Positions 23,257 to 34,567 of a stretch of DNA of 64,000 nucleotides are shown here, one piece after another. The DNA lies in the NCBI GenBank assembly GCA_006176705.1, contig QRFJ01000491.1, forward strand, positions 62,001 to 126,000, read 5' to 3'. The notes below the pieces were generated by a model. The model searched no databases. It was given only the letters and a program-made list of their open reading frames with translations, and was not told where the DNA came from. Source of the DNA: Cocos nucifera (lineage: Eukaryota > Streptophyta > Magnoliopsida > Arecales > Arecaceae). Numbering within the stretch: the stretch's first letter is position 1; each line of letters starts with the position of its first letter. The position numbers and the translations under genes were made by a program.

Positions 23257-25804
23257 TGTTAGATATATGTGCCCTAGAAGCCAGAATTGGCTGACACTTG
23301 TAATACACTTCTAGGGGCAAAATTATAATTTTGACTAAAATCAATAAATGGGTTATTTTCTATCACATATGTGTATTTAGTGTCTGTGATACATCCTTTG
23401 AGTTAATGGTAATGATAATTCATATTTTCAAGAGTTGAAAATTTAAGACATGAATAATCATTATTAACTCATAAATTGCTCCTGACCATAGGATCATCAC
23501 GAGGATGGTGATTGATCCGGAAGGTTGGTGTACAATCGCTTCTCTTTAGTAGATGAGTCTTGAGTCTACGGTGTGGAGACACCGGAGCGAGAGTACAGGT
23601 ACTCGTTAGAGAACGAGGGCACTGAGCGTGACCACCTCGAGTAGTCATTAGGGAGTCTACCTTCTCGTCAATGACTGACTCGATGCTGCAGTAGTGTGTC
23701 TGGTTCTTTGACCTGAGATGCATCGTTCTCATCAATTGACTGATTGGATGCTGTAGTAGTGTGTCTGGTTCCTTTTGACTTGAGATTGCATCGTCAGTTT
23801 CACCTTGAGGTGTTTATTAGTTTTTGACTACACCATTACTCGGTTTTCTGCCATTATGGAATCCTGGAGGTGTATGTTGGCTATGACATGTTCATTGTAG
23901 GGAATGTGTGGATTGCATTTCAAGATGGATATCTATTCATACCTCGTGGTGCGTATGAGAGGTAATATCCATATGATGATATTGAGAATCAAGTCTTGAA
24001 GATCCATGGCCTCATGATATGGTGGAATAATAAAGTAATAGGAGTTCTATTAGTATTTCACATCTGGATACTTCGAAGTCGAATGAATTTACATCATATT
24101 GACAGAGACTAGGGTTTGACGAGTTCACCTTATATACCCTAATTCTGATCGGGGGCTCAATGATAGAAGAACTGAATCACGACAGGTAGGCTGTCTCTAC
24201 CAGAGAGTTCGCATTGGCAGGCTCTGATGTTTTTTGAGATGGTGTTGCCACCATGTTATACTGCTATTTGGTGTCTATTGGTGGATTTGGGGAGCAATTA
24301 GAATGATTGTAGATGACTCGATTCATTTCTAGTTGTTTGCGAATTTAGTAAGAGGTTCTGATCCATTCGAAAGGATAGTTTCGTATGAGTCGATGATAGA
24401 ATCAGACTACTCCCATTACCTTATCAGTTATAACTGAGCCTAACTGGGTCACGTCTAAACAAGGGTTTGAAGTCTTGGGATCATTCAATTTGAATTTGAT
24501 CTCAGTTTCAATTGATCTTTGATGGAGAATTCAATTAGGTTTCAAGGATTTAATCGGCTAGCACTTCGATTGAACCTAACGTTTTTCTTTTCTATCATAA
24601 ATAAGTTTGTTCCTGTCTGAGCCAATAGGATTTTGTCTCATAATAGAGGCCTTCATTAAGGTTCTGACATGTGAGTTGTTCCCAAGTCAGATAAAAGTGT
24701 TGTCTTATTTGTAAGGACACTCACCTGCCATTTTGATCACTTGCCCATTTCTTGTGTCTTTGACTTTGGTTCAAAGTGTTCGTACCTGTGAACTGGTCAA
24801 ACGTTGCACCTATTGACACTTCTTTTGAGCTTTTTGACCACATGTCATGTAACTCTATTGGAGAGCTGTTGTGGGGGCCTGTTCCCCGCTACCAGAAGCC
24901 GGGCCAAGGAGAAGGGCTGGCACGCCACGCTCTATGCAGTGTCGTTGTCCCAAAGTTGGTAGCAGGATTCTTTTTGGATAACTCCATCTCCCTTTTGGTT
25001 CATTGAGTTCTTCTAAGAGACCACTCTGTGACTGGTCTAGGCCCCACTCAAGGAGGAACGGTGGTCTCTATTCCCAGCAATCAGATTTAGTATTAATTTT
25101 CACAAAGGGGTGTGATTGGTTGGAGCAGCAGGGGTTTAGAGGTCCACGGCGTTAGTCTATATATAAGACCACTGCGCACGCAACCCAGATTTCTAAGAGT
25201 AATATCGAACTGGAGAAAACACCCCAACGCCTCAAGTCGTCTGCTCCTTGCTCCATCTCTCTCTATGCCATAGTCCTTCTCCCCTTGCTCTCCATGTCCA
25301 AAGAGCTTTGGACCTTAGGTTGTGCTGATTTGCGATCAAAAGACAAGACGATTCAAATATATAGAAGGTGCTGCCGCTGCTGGCAGAGAGGATTGGATCT
25401 GCTCATCTTCAAAAGGTTTTTGAAGATCCCTCCAGATCAGTATCAAAATCTGATTTTCGGAGGCGTGATAAGAGAAGAAGGATTTCAGATCCAACCTGAG
25501 GTGATACGGTAGTAGGCCCAGGCATCTTGCATGGCTAACGATCCGAGAACCTTTACCGCCTGGCAAAAACAGGATATCACAGAGGTAATAGGATTACCCA
25601 GATCACGATAAATATAAATTTTGATTTAATTCTATCTTATTTGCTATTTTAATTATAATAATAAGGAATTCAGATCTGAACATATCTAATATCTGATTGG
25701 ATCATGATAAAAAAATTTTTGAAATTATATCCTCTTGAATCTGGATCAGATCGGTTTCTCGAATCGAATACCTGGACACTCGAAAAATCAGAATTTTCGC
25801 TTCA
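23257..25804 (+). repeat. 3' LTR of element B (mostly low-quality sequence)
   Basis: Bases 23257-23725 match the 5' LTR almost exactly. From 23726 a 64-bp stretch is repeated and the rest diverges mainly by small insertions, so it is 2548 bp against 2280 bp for its partner. It ends GCTTCA at 25804. Confidence 0.9.
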
Positions 25805-26728
25805 GTAAGATTGGGTGAGGCGTCGATATTAGGCTCAAAGAAGGTGGGAAAAGCTGTTGTAGCTAGGGGAAACTCACCAGTGGTAGGGAAGGAGATGTAA
25901 GGTACATGGGGGGTTGGCCAAGAGGATCGAGCAACGGAAGAGAGGAGGGTGGCGGGCCAACATTTTAGTAGAGTGGAGGAGCTGAGAGCCTTGTGGCCAG
26001 GCAGGCTCAGGAAGATAGGCTGGGTGCAGTCGGGGGTAAGCTGCTGGCCTGGGAGAAGAGGGGGTGGTAGGGAGATAGTAAATGGCAGTGTGAGGGAGAA
26101 CGGGGGGAAGTAGGGGGAGGTGGCGAGTTCACATTATACAAGAATGCGTAGGAAAGAGTGTCGGGAGCTTTCGAAAGCTGGGCTAGGTGTCATCAGAGAA
26201 AGTAGGCTGCCGGGGGAGAGCCACGGGGTGGTGGAGAGATGGGGGGTTGGTGAGGTTTTGGGAGGTGAGAGGCCTGGGAAACTTTATGCTCAGGTCTAGC
26301 TCGACAGAGAGATGGTGTGGAGGTATAAGTGCGAAGGTTCAGAGAAGGTGGCCCGGGTCGCAGATCGGCAGGTAGAAGCGAGCTAAAAGGTTGAGACGGG
26401 GGTGTTGTCCGGTGGCGAGAACCGAAGGACGAAGGACCGAGGTGGGGTTGGCGGGGCCAAGATTTGGAGGGAGCAGAGAGGCTAGGGAGCCTCTTGCACC
26501 CAGGATCTCAGGGGAGGGTGGGCCGGATGCAGTGAGGGAGGCAGTCGGGCGAGAGGAGAAGGTTGCAGCGGGGATGAAGGATGTGGAGAGGGGTGGCAGG
26601 CCGCAGGTTCTAGGATTGCAAGAGAGCGTCGGGGAGTTATAGTCGGAAAGGCTTTTAGGGAGGCGGATCGGGTGCAAGCCAGGGAAGACGATCGAAGGCT
26701 TGGGGAGGTAGGAGGTGGTTGGAGGCTC
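23726..26728. other. Probable error-rich gap fill in the assembly
   Basis: The segment begins with a noisy second copy (23726-23793) of the clean 23662-23725, present once in the other LTR copies. It is full of one- to few-base insertions relative to those copies and ends at an N run. Insertion-heavy error is typical of unpolished long reads. Read no biology from small differences here. Confidence 0.8.
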
Positions 26729-27000
26729 NNNNNNNNNNCTTGGGGAGGTAGGAGGTGGTTGGAGGCTCGAGAAGGTGGGCTAAGCACAGTTGGGAGGAGC
26801 CATCAGCCAGGGGAGAGAGGGGGTGGCAGGGAAATCGAAGGGTTGGAGAGAGGGCGATGGCGGTGGAGGATAAAAATGTCAGAGGAGGGGTTGGTAGGAA
26901 ATGAGGACGCAATGGATGGTGGGATGGAAAAAAGTGAGGGGGCAATGGATGGTGGGATGAAGAAAAATGAGGGTGCATGGTGAGGTTGGGGAAAACAAGG
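25805..27000. other. G-rich, purine-skewed segment of the CACTA element
   Basis: GGAGG/GGGAG-rich DNA gives long Pro/Ser/His-rich frames on the minus strand and Gly/Arg/Glu-rich frames on the plus strand. These are low-complexity and I do not call genes. The first 900 bp is in the noisy fill. Confidence 0.6.
26729..26738. other. Assembly gap (10 N) with unmerged overlap
   Basis: The 30 bases before the gap (26699-26728) and the 30 after it (26739-26768) are identical, beginning CTTGGGGAGG. The true sequence is probably continuous with one copy. Confidence 0.95.
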
Positions 27001-27289
27001 ATGGAATAATTATTAGCAATGGCAACTTCCATCGCTAATAATATTCTTTCATCGCTAATATAAAAAATATTATTAATAATAATAAATATCATCAAAAATA
27101 ATATTTATGTCGCTAATAATTATACTTTCAAAATAATATTTTTTAAATTATTAGCGACAGTATTTTTGCCATCGCTAAAGCTGTTGCTAATATCAATTTT
27201 TTAATATTAATTTTTTCTCCTAAGTCATTTTTTGGATGGTTAAAAATTAATATTTAATTTTATTAAATTTTTAAACTTAATTAATTTAT

Positions 27290-28310
27290 GGATCAAGTCT
27301 TAATTGATTTAAATTATATTTAATTTAATTAGTCTTGACTTTATTTGAGGCTAATTGGATTTAATTTTTTAAGTAAAACTTGAATTCAAAGTCTAATTGA
27401 ATTAGGTTTGACACGATTTTGAATTAGATTTGAATCAAATTCGAATCAAACCCAAATTAAAAATTATTTTTTTTATAATTAATTTAAATTATATTAAATT
27501 TAATTAGACTTGACTTAATTTGAATGTAATTGAGTTTTATAATCTAATTAGGACTTCGATTCAAAGTCTAATTGAATTAAGTTAGATAGGATTTCGAGTT
27601 GAATTCAAATGAAATTTCAATTATAATTGGATCAAACCTAAATCAAAAACTATTTTTTAATTAACTTTAATCAAATTAAATTTAATTAGGCTTGACTTAA
27701 TATGAAAGTAATTGAATTAGGATTGATAGGTTTTCTAATTAGATTCGAATGGGTTTAGAATTGGATTTGAATTAAATCTAAATTAAAAATAATTTTCTTC
27801 TAATTAATTTAAATTAACTTTAATTTGATTAATCTTGACTTAATTTGAGATTAATTAAATTTTATAAATCATGTAGGATTTGGATTCGAAGACTAATTGA
27901 ATTAGGTTTAATAGGATTTCGAATTAGATTCGAATCAGATTTAAATTAGATTCGAATTGAATTCAAATTAAAAACTATTTTCTTCTAATTATTTAAATTA
28001 GTTTAAATTTACTTAGGCTTAACTTAATTTAAAAGTAATTAGATTTTACTGTCCAAGTAGGACTTGAATTAAAAGTCTAATTGATTAGGATAGATAGGAT
28101 TTCAAATTAGATTCAAATTGAATCCAAATTGAAAATCAATTTTTCCTAATTGATTTAAATTAAATTAAATTAAATTAATTTTAATTTAATTTGAGGTTAA
28201 TTAAATTTGATAATCTAAGTAGAATTTAGATTCAAAGTCTAATTAAATTAAGTTTGGCAAAATTTTGAATTGTATTCGAATCGGGTTCAAATTGGAGTTA
28301 AACTAGTTAT
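27290..28310. repeat. AT-rich tandem array, about 6 units of 143-184 bp
   Basis: Each unit has TTAATTAG(A/G)CTTGACTTAATTTGA, then a TTCAAAGTCTAATTGAATTA block, then an AT-rich stretch. The CTTGACT marker falls at 27334, 27509, 27691, 27834 and 28018, with a decayed copy near 28180. No coding potential. Confidence 0.85.
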
Positions 28311-28319
28311 GGATTATTA

Positions 28320-28801
28320 ATGATGGCAAACATACCATTGCTAATTCTATCATCAATAATATTTTTAAATATTTTTTAAATTTAAAAAATTATTAATGAT
28401 GGCATGTTATTCATCGTTGATAGCCAAAATATGCTGTTGCTAATATGTATTTTATGTTTAAATACTATAAAAATGTTAAAAAATTTTAAATAATTTTAGT
28501 GATGGCTTATGCCATCGCTAATAATAAAGAAGCTATTGCTAATAGTTAATTATTAAAGATAGCATTTTTTTATTGCTAATAATCTAAATTTATCATTGCT
28601 AATATTTTTTATTTAAATATTTTAAAATAATTTTTAGACTTTTAGAGATGGTCTTTGTCATTGCAAATAATATATTTGCCATCGCTAATAGTATTAGTGA
28701 TGGCTTTTTTTTGGTTGGTGTTGCGGTGGCAAAAGCTTTATTAGTAATAAAAATTTTTGTCGTTGCTAATACCATTGCTAATATTCAATTTTCTTATAGT
28801 A
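28320..28801. repeat. Right subterminal repeats and terminus of the CACTA element
   Basis: Many direct and inverted TTAGCGATGG / CCATCGCTAATA motifs match those at 9736-10200. They end in TTCTTATAGTA, the inverted form of the left end CACTATAAGAA with one mismatch. A few such motifs also occur at 27010-27190. Confidence 0.7.
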
Positions 28802-29665
28802 AAATTATTTCTATGCACCCTAAGTTCTCTTAGAAGAAGCTTCGATCATAATTTCTAAATTCTATTTAACTGACCATAAAAAGGACTTGAAAGTAGAAAT
28901 CCTATGGCCCAAATGCATCATATCATATCCCCAAACAACCACAAAAATTTCGAACAAATTTCAGCACTAGTCCATAACTACTTTCGAGAACAAATGAAAA
29001 GTTTTCTTAGATAAAGAAAGTTCAAATCCAAAGGAAAAAAGGATGCAGCATGGACCTACCAAATGTCTAGTTTGCTTGGCTAATTGAGAACTTGGATCAA
29101 ACTTTCCTACCAAATGCCTTTGTTCTAGTGAGAAATTTCACAATCGAGGCAATCCACCACTGACTCAAGAGAGGAGGAGGAGGCAGAGATAATTAGGGCA
29201 AATTGGTGATGCTAAGGAGAGGAGGAAGAGAAGTTGGAAGATGAGGAGAAGTAGGAGAGTAGTATGCCAATAAGGAACTCGAAGTGGATGAGGAGGCTGA
29301 GAACTTGGCCAAATGAGCAGGAAAAGGATGAGAAGAAGAACCTAGAGAGGATGGATGCAATTGTTAGAGGAGGTGGCCAGATGAGGAGTAGTAGGAGGAG
29401 GAACGGCCGAAGATAATTAGGGCTTCGATGGTAGAATTGGGGATAGCCAATGGAAAAAATGGGATCCCAGCTTCGGCCTCCAATGATGCTTGTAAGCATT
29501 GTCTTATATGAAAGACACAGCTTAGCATCATCTAATTAGTAAGGCATTTTTCTGACACTTCTATAAAGCACCGATAAGTTTTGGTGTAGTATTTTAAATG
29601 TTGATGTTTTTCCTTAGCATCAATAAATCGATGAGAGTTGGGGAAAATCTTTTTTTACCATAGTG
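28802..29665. mobile_element. Probable second CACTA-like fragment (right end only)
   Basis: It ends TTTTTTTACCATAGTG at 29665, so the inverted terminus would read CACTATGGTAAAAAAA. Upstream are motif copies around TTAGCATCA and GATGCTAAG, preceded by a GA-rich segment (29160-29420). The left end was not found. Confidence 0.35.
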
Positions 29666-30099
29666 CCAATCAAATCAACCTATATTTTGATACATCATAA
29701 TTTAGTTTCAATAAAAATATTTTATGCTTGACCCAAAATATTAATTTTTTACAACCAAAAATTTATTGAAGCAGTAATAATTTCACTTGAAAGGATATAG
29801 AAGAATACTGCCAAAGAGTTCTTCTAATCTATACCAGAGGATTTCGATGCCTATACTTGATAGAGAGTTACTAACTGTATTTATAGACTAGACTAGAGAC
29901 TCTTTTAGACTAGCATAAATTTTTCTTTCCATCAAAAAAGCATAACCATACTAGAGTCCTTATTTTGACCTAAGTCTATCTTTATCTCAAAAGAGTTTTA
30001 ATTATTTATTATCATCTTAAGTATCTTAAATTACTTTTCAATGATTAGGTTATAGGTGGGCCACATCAAGTCTCTATTGGGGATAAGTACAATATCCTC
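29666..30099. other. Possible LTR remnant of element F
   Basis: It lies downstream of the element F pol and could be its 3' LTR, but I found no matching copy upstream of F's gag. No gene seen. Confidence 0.3.
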
Positions 30100-30399
30100 C
30101 TACCTAGCCTATGTGTCATAATCAAGATACCAAATAGATGATAAACAAAACTATAATATGGCCATAAACTAACTCAAGTCAAAAACTTCTAGTTAAATAA
30201 GAAATTTTAATATATGAATCATAGTGATCATCTTCTAAAAAATGAATACTCCATTTCATGTATCACAATATATGAAACTCTTTATTTAAGCACTTTGTAC
30301 TTTTTCCTTTATCAATAACTTTATATAAGCTATTCAAAGTCTAACTTTATCTCATGAACTTTATGTGCACATAACAAAAATCATGTCCTTTATTTCTAA

Positions 30400-33300
30400 T
30401 AAATATTATAAAAAAAGCAAATAAAATAAAAATTGAATTAATGATTTTCATATGATCCACATGATCTTCAAACTATTTAGCCGATAATCCTTTAGTCATG
30501 GGCTCTACGATCATTAATTCAGTACTAATAAGCTGGATATCCATTTCATACTTCTTGACTTGATCTTTAATAGCAAGATACTTTATATCGATATGCTTAC
30601 TGCAACTTTCACTTTTATCATTCTTAGAAAAAAACTACAGCGGAGTTGTCATAATAAATCTTTATTAGCCTTGCAATAAAATTGATAATTCTCAAATTAA
30701 AAATAAGATTTTTTAGATATATTGACTGTGAAGTAGCTTTATAGCATATAACAAACTCTGCCTCCATGATAGATGAAGCAACTATGGATCACTTATTACT
30801 TCTCCAAGAAATAGCACCTCCAATAAGAAGAAAAATGTATCCTAAAGTAGACTTTTTTGTATCCACACATCCACCAAAATCCAAGTCCGAATAATCAATC
30901 ACTTCCAAGTAATCAGTATGTTTGTAGGTAAGCATGTAATATTTGGTTTCTTATAGATATCGTATAATCTTTTTGTAGCTTTCCAATGATCAAGGCCAAA
31001 ATTGCTTTGGTATCTATCCAAAATTCTTACTACATATGTTATATCAGGTCTTGTACAGACCTGTGCATATATCAAGCTTTTTACTATAGATGCCTATGAG
31101 ATGATTTTCATTTGATCTTTTTTCAATTTATTTTATGGGTATTTATTCTGATTGAATTTATCATCTTTCATAATGGATTCAACTATAAAAGCACAATCTA
31201 TAATTTTAAATATTTTCAAAACTTTTTCAATGTAGATCTTTTGAGATAAATCTAAAATTCATGATCTATCTTTGTGAATCTCTATGTCAATGACATAAGA
31301 CGCTTCACCATATTCTTCATCTCAAAGATTTGGAAAAGAAATAGTTTTATCTTTTTTGGCAAACCCAAATCACTGCTTATAGGTAATATATCATCTGCAT
31401 ATAGAACCAAATATATGTATTTACTTCTACTAATCTTAAGATATATACATTAATTCATAATATTTTATGTAAAGCCAAAAGAGCTAATGACATCATGAAA
31501 TTTCATATACCATTGGTGAGAAGCTTCTTTAAGTCCATATATGGACTTCTTTAATTTGCATACAAGATGACTATTTTTTATCTATATAGAAACCTTCAAG
31601 TTGAGTCATGTATACTGTATCTTCTTGATTTTAATTCAAAAATATTATTTTCACATCAATTTGTTGTAACTCTAAATCAAAATGAGCTATTAAAGCCATA
31701 ATTATCTTTAATGAAACTTTCTTTAAAATCAAAGAAAAGATTTCATGATAGTTAATACTTTCTTTTTGAGTGAAATACTTAACTACAAGTCTAGCCTTAT
31801 ATCATTCAATTTTTCATGAGTCTCTTTTGATCTTATAGATCTATTTATAGTTGATAGCTAAAGCAATCTTAGGTAATTCAATAAGATCTCAGACTTAATT
31901 TTTAATCATAGATTTTATTTTATTCTTCATGGCATCATACCAGTATGTAGAATTATTTCTACTCATAGCTTATAAAAATAACTTAGGATCATTGTCAGGT
32001 CCAACATTAAAGTCAAATTTCTGTAGGTAGATAATATAATCACTAGGAATTTCAAGCCTTATTTCTCTTGAGGATCTTCTTAATCCTACTATTTTATCTA
32101 ATTTTTTGAGTAATTTTAGTTGTAGGCTCCATATGAACTTGCTCTTCATGGAGTGATTGTTCTTGAATAGGTTGTTCATGATCTTGTGGATCTCCTTGAA
32201 TGATAATAAATTTCATATCCTTTATGAATTGATCAATTTAATTCTTTATTTCTTCAAATTTATCTTTACAAAAAAAACTACTTCCACTAAATTCATAATC
32301 CTCAAGAAATTTAGCATTCCTAGCCTTAACTATTTTGGGTATATGGTTAGGACAATAAAACCTATATCCTTTAGAATTTATTGTATAGCCAATAAAATAG
32401 CCACTAACTATTTTAGAGTCTAGTTTCTTTAAGTGTGGATCATATATCCATATCTCAACTAGACATGTCCATATGTGTAAATAATTTAAACTCAGTTTCT
32501 ATCCTTTCCATAACTTAAAAGAAGTTTCAGGTACAATCTTTGATGGAACTCTATTTAAAACATACTCTGTAGTGTTTAATGCTTTACTCCAAAAAAAAAA
32601 AGAAAGATTAGAATTGCTAACCATATTTCTTACCATATTCATCAGTGTACGATTCCTTCTTTTGCCATACCATTTTATTGTGGTACTTTAGGCATTGTAT
32701 ATTAGGCAATATTATCCTCTTCTACAAAAACTTTAGCAAATAGGCCTACCAACTAACCCCTTTCAGTGTGTCTTCTATAGTACTCATTATCTCTATCAAA
32801 TCTTGTGGTCTTTATTTTCTTATCTATCTATTTCTTCATTTTTGCTTTATAAAATTAAAAGGCATCTAGCGCCTCACTTTTTTCAAATAGAAGGTAAAGA
32901 TATATGTATTTGATATGGTCATCAATGAATGAGATAAAATATCTCTAACCATTAAAATAAGGAGTAAAAAGTGATCCACAGATAGCAGTGTGTATGATTT
33001 TCAAAATATTAGAACTTATTTTGGCACCATTAGAGGACTTATTTGTTTGCTATCCTTTTATACAACCCAAATAAGTACCAAAATTAGTAAAATCAATATT
33101 TTTTAAAAATGCTATCATTTACCAGCTTTTTTATTATCTCTAAAGAGATATAGGCTAACATTTTATACTATAAACTTGATGAGTTCTCTTTAATAATATT
33201 TTTTTTAGACCAATATTATCACCACGTATAGATGAATGATTACTTTCAAAATTTAGATTCAAATCTAATTTATATAAATCATCCATCAAAAAATTAATGC

Positions 33301-33900
33301 TAATAATACTTTTATTCTAAAAAAATTAATTACAGAATTCTCAAAGTAAAAACCAAAACCAATATTTGTCAACTTGAAAATAGAAATTAAATTTTTAGAA
33401 AAACTAGGGATATAAAAAGTATTTTCAAGATCCAAAATAAAATCAAAATTCAAAAATTAGATTCAAAATTTAAAGTTCCCACAGTCTCCACATGTGAATG
33501 AATTCAATTGCCTGAGTAGATACCTTATTCACTTTCTTTCGGATTTCCTAGATTGAAAAGTCCCTGCATGGTATTGATAATATAAATTATAGTACCAGAA
33601 TCAATCTATCAAATATTATAAGGAATATCAATAGAAAAGGATTCATGATACACTAGAGAGATAAAAGTATCTTTGTTTTCAAGCTGTTTCTTATACTTTA
33701 TGTAGTCTTTCTTTATGTATTCCTTTTTTTGGTAAAAGAAGCATGCATCTTTACTGCCATAATGCATCATTAGCACTGCAACATCTTTCTTTCTTTTAGG
33801 AACATCTTTTTCCTTTTTATCTTTACTATGAGTAGAAAGATTAGCACGTCATGTTTTACTTGCTTCTCTTGTTAAGATTAGCATGTCATGCTTTACTTGC
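30400..33900 (-). pseudogene. pol: pol of element F, heavily decayed
   Basis: Reading on the minus strand, a decayed zinc knuckle lies near 33750. Protease reads IDSGT near 33600 (D-S-G kept). The integrase end has a PQxNGxAxRR pattern near 32670 with a stop in it. Reverse transcriptase shows CKLKKSIYGLKEAS near 31560 and YADD at 31387-31401. RNase H shows ASSIMEAE near 30755. Frames shift repeatedly and stops are frequent, so there is no long ORF. Confidence 0.8.
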
Positions 33901-33925
33901 TTCTATTGTTCAATCTTTCTTCCTC

Positions 33926-34400
33926 TTAAACATCTATAGTCAAAAGTTTATTAACATACCATTTTTTCTTTTGTATATTGTAAGAAATTTTGAAAGGGCT
34001 ATAATCTGCAGGTAGAGAATTCAAAATAAAATAGACTAGAAAAAAGTCAAAAATCTCAACTTTCAAAGACTTGAGTTTAGCTGAAATATCTCTCATTTCC
34101 ATAATATAGTCTCGTACAACTTTAGAACTATCAAATCTCATGTCTGAAAATCTCTTCATTAGGGTACTGGCTAAAGCCTTATCAGAACTTACAAACTGTC
34201 CTTCAATGGCCCTTATAAAATCATTGACCTTATCATATTGAGGGTTCACCCTCTAATACTTTTAAGCACTCAAGACTTGATGAGCATCAAACTCAAGCGA
34301 TTAGATCACTTTCATTTCTCATATGCCAAAACTAGTTATGGTATACTTGAATCCATGGGAATAAGTGGTTTATCCATATGAAGCGTCAGTCAATATCTTT
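33926..34400 (-). pseudogene. gag: gag of element F, partial
   Basis: A 107-codon open stretch (34249-33926) reads a UBN2-type copia gag core, including QFVSSDKALASTLMKRFSDM, then DYIMEMRDISAKLKSL and LPADYSPFKISYN. Upstream, a broken frame with NRLSLMLIKS and SIRG extends it to about 34400. The knuckle follows downstream in another frame. Identification rests on the well-conserved gag core of plant copia elements. Confidence 0.8.
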
Positions 34401-34567
34401 ATACCCAAGAGTATAAGAACACTATATTTTTAGTCAAAAAATTTATCATCACTTAACATTGGAATAAGAACAGTATCATTAATATATAGTAGGATTAACT
34501 ACAATAATAAAATAATATAGAAAAACTTTAGTGTTATGAAGCATAAACTATAATCTAAAATAACTAA
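34401..34567. other. Short unassigned spacer
   Basis: AT-rich DNA between gag of element F and the foldback element. F's 5' LTR and primer site would be expected here but are not seen. Confidence 0.4.

Larger units (their letters stand above)
15145..25804 (+). mobile_element. Ty1-copia retrotransposon B (family 2), complete but inactive
   Basis: It is 10.66 kb: 5' LTR, initiator-Met primer site, 1.85-kb leader, single gag-pol frame, polypurine tract, 3' LTR. The flanks GGAAG (15140-15144) and GTAAG (25805-25809) agree at 4 of 5 positions and are probably the target duplication; the right one lies in noisy sequence. The coding frame has one early frameshift and three nonsense changes. The 3' LTR from 23726 on is unreliable (see gap-fill entry), so LTR divergence cannot date the insertion. 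Confidence 0.95.
9736..28801. mobile_element. CACTA (En/Spm-type) transposon composite, split by element B
   Basis: The left end at 9736 reads CACTATAAGAATC and is followed by TTAGCGATGGCA-like subterminal motifs in both orientations. The right end at 28791-28801 is the inverted TTCTTATAGTA after similar motifs (28320-28780). Inside are a minus-strand Ptta/En/Spm transposase remnant and two copies of a transposase-associated domain. Without element B the unit would be about 8.4 kb, ordinary for CACTA. The right terminal base is mutated (A for G) and no 3-bp target duplication is visible (GAG on the left, AAA-like on the right). It could therefore be two related elements side by side. Confidence 0.55.
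30100..34400 (-). mobile_element. Old Ty1-copia retrotransposon F (minus strand)
   Basis: Gag, knuckle, protease, integrase, RT and RNase H remains occur in copia order on the minus strand. No clear LTR pair or primer site remains. It is a different lineage from A-D, as judged by the gag and the YADD active-site variant, and older by its stop density. Confidence 0.8.

Noticed and set aside
21682..23344. Antisense frames across the element B pol (and mirror frames in D)
   Set aside because: Shadows of the conserved sense frame.
26391..27095. Overlapping long frames on both strands in the G-rich region
   Set aside because: Low-complexity Pro/Ser/His or Gly/Arg/Glu translations, partly spanning the N gap and lying in probable noisy fill; no domain.
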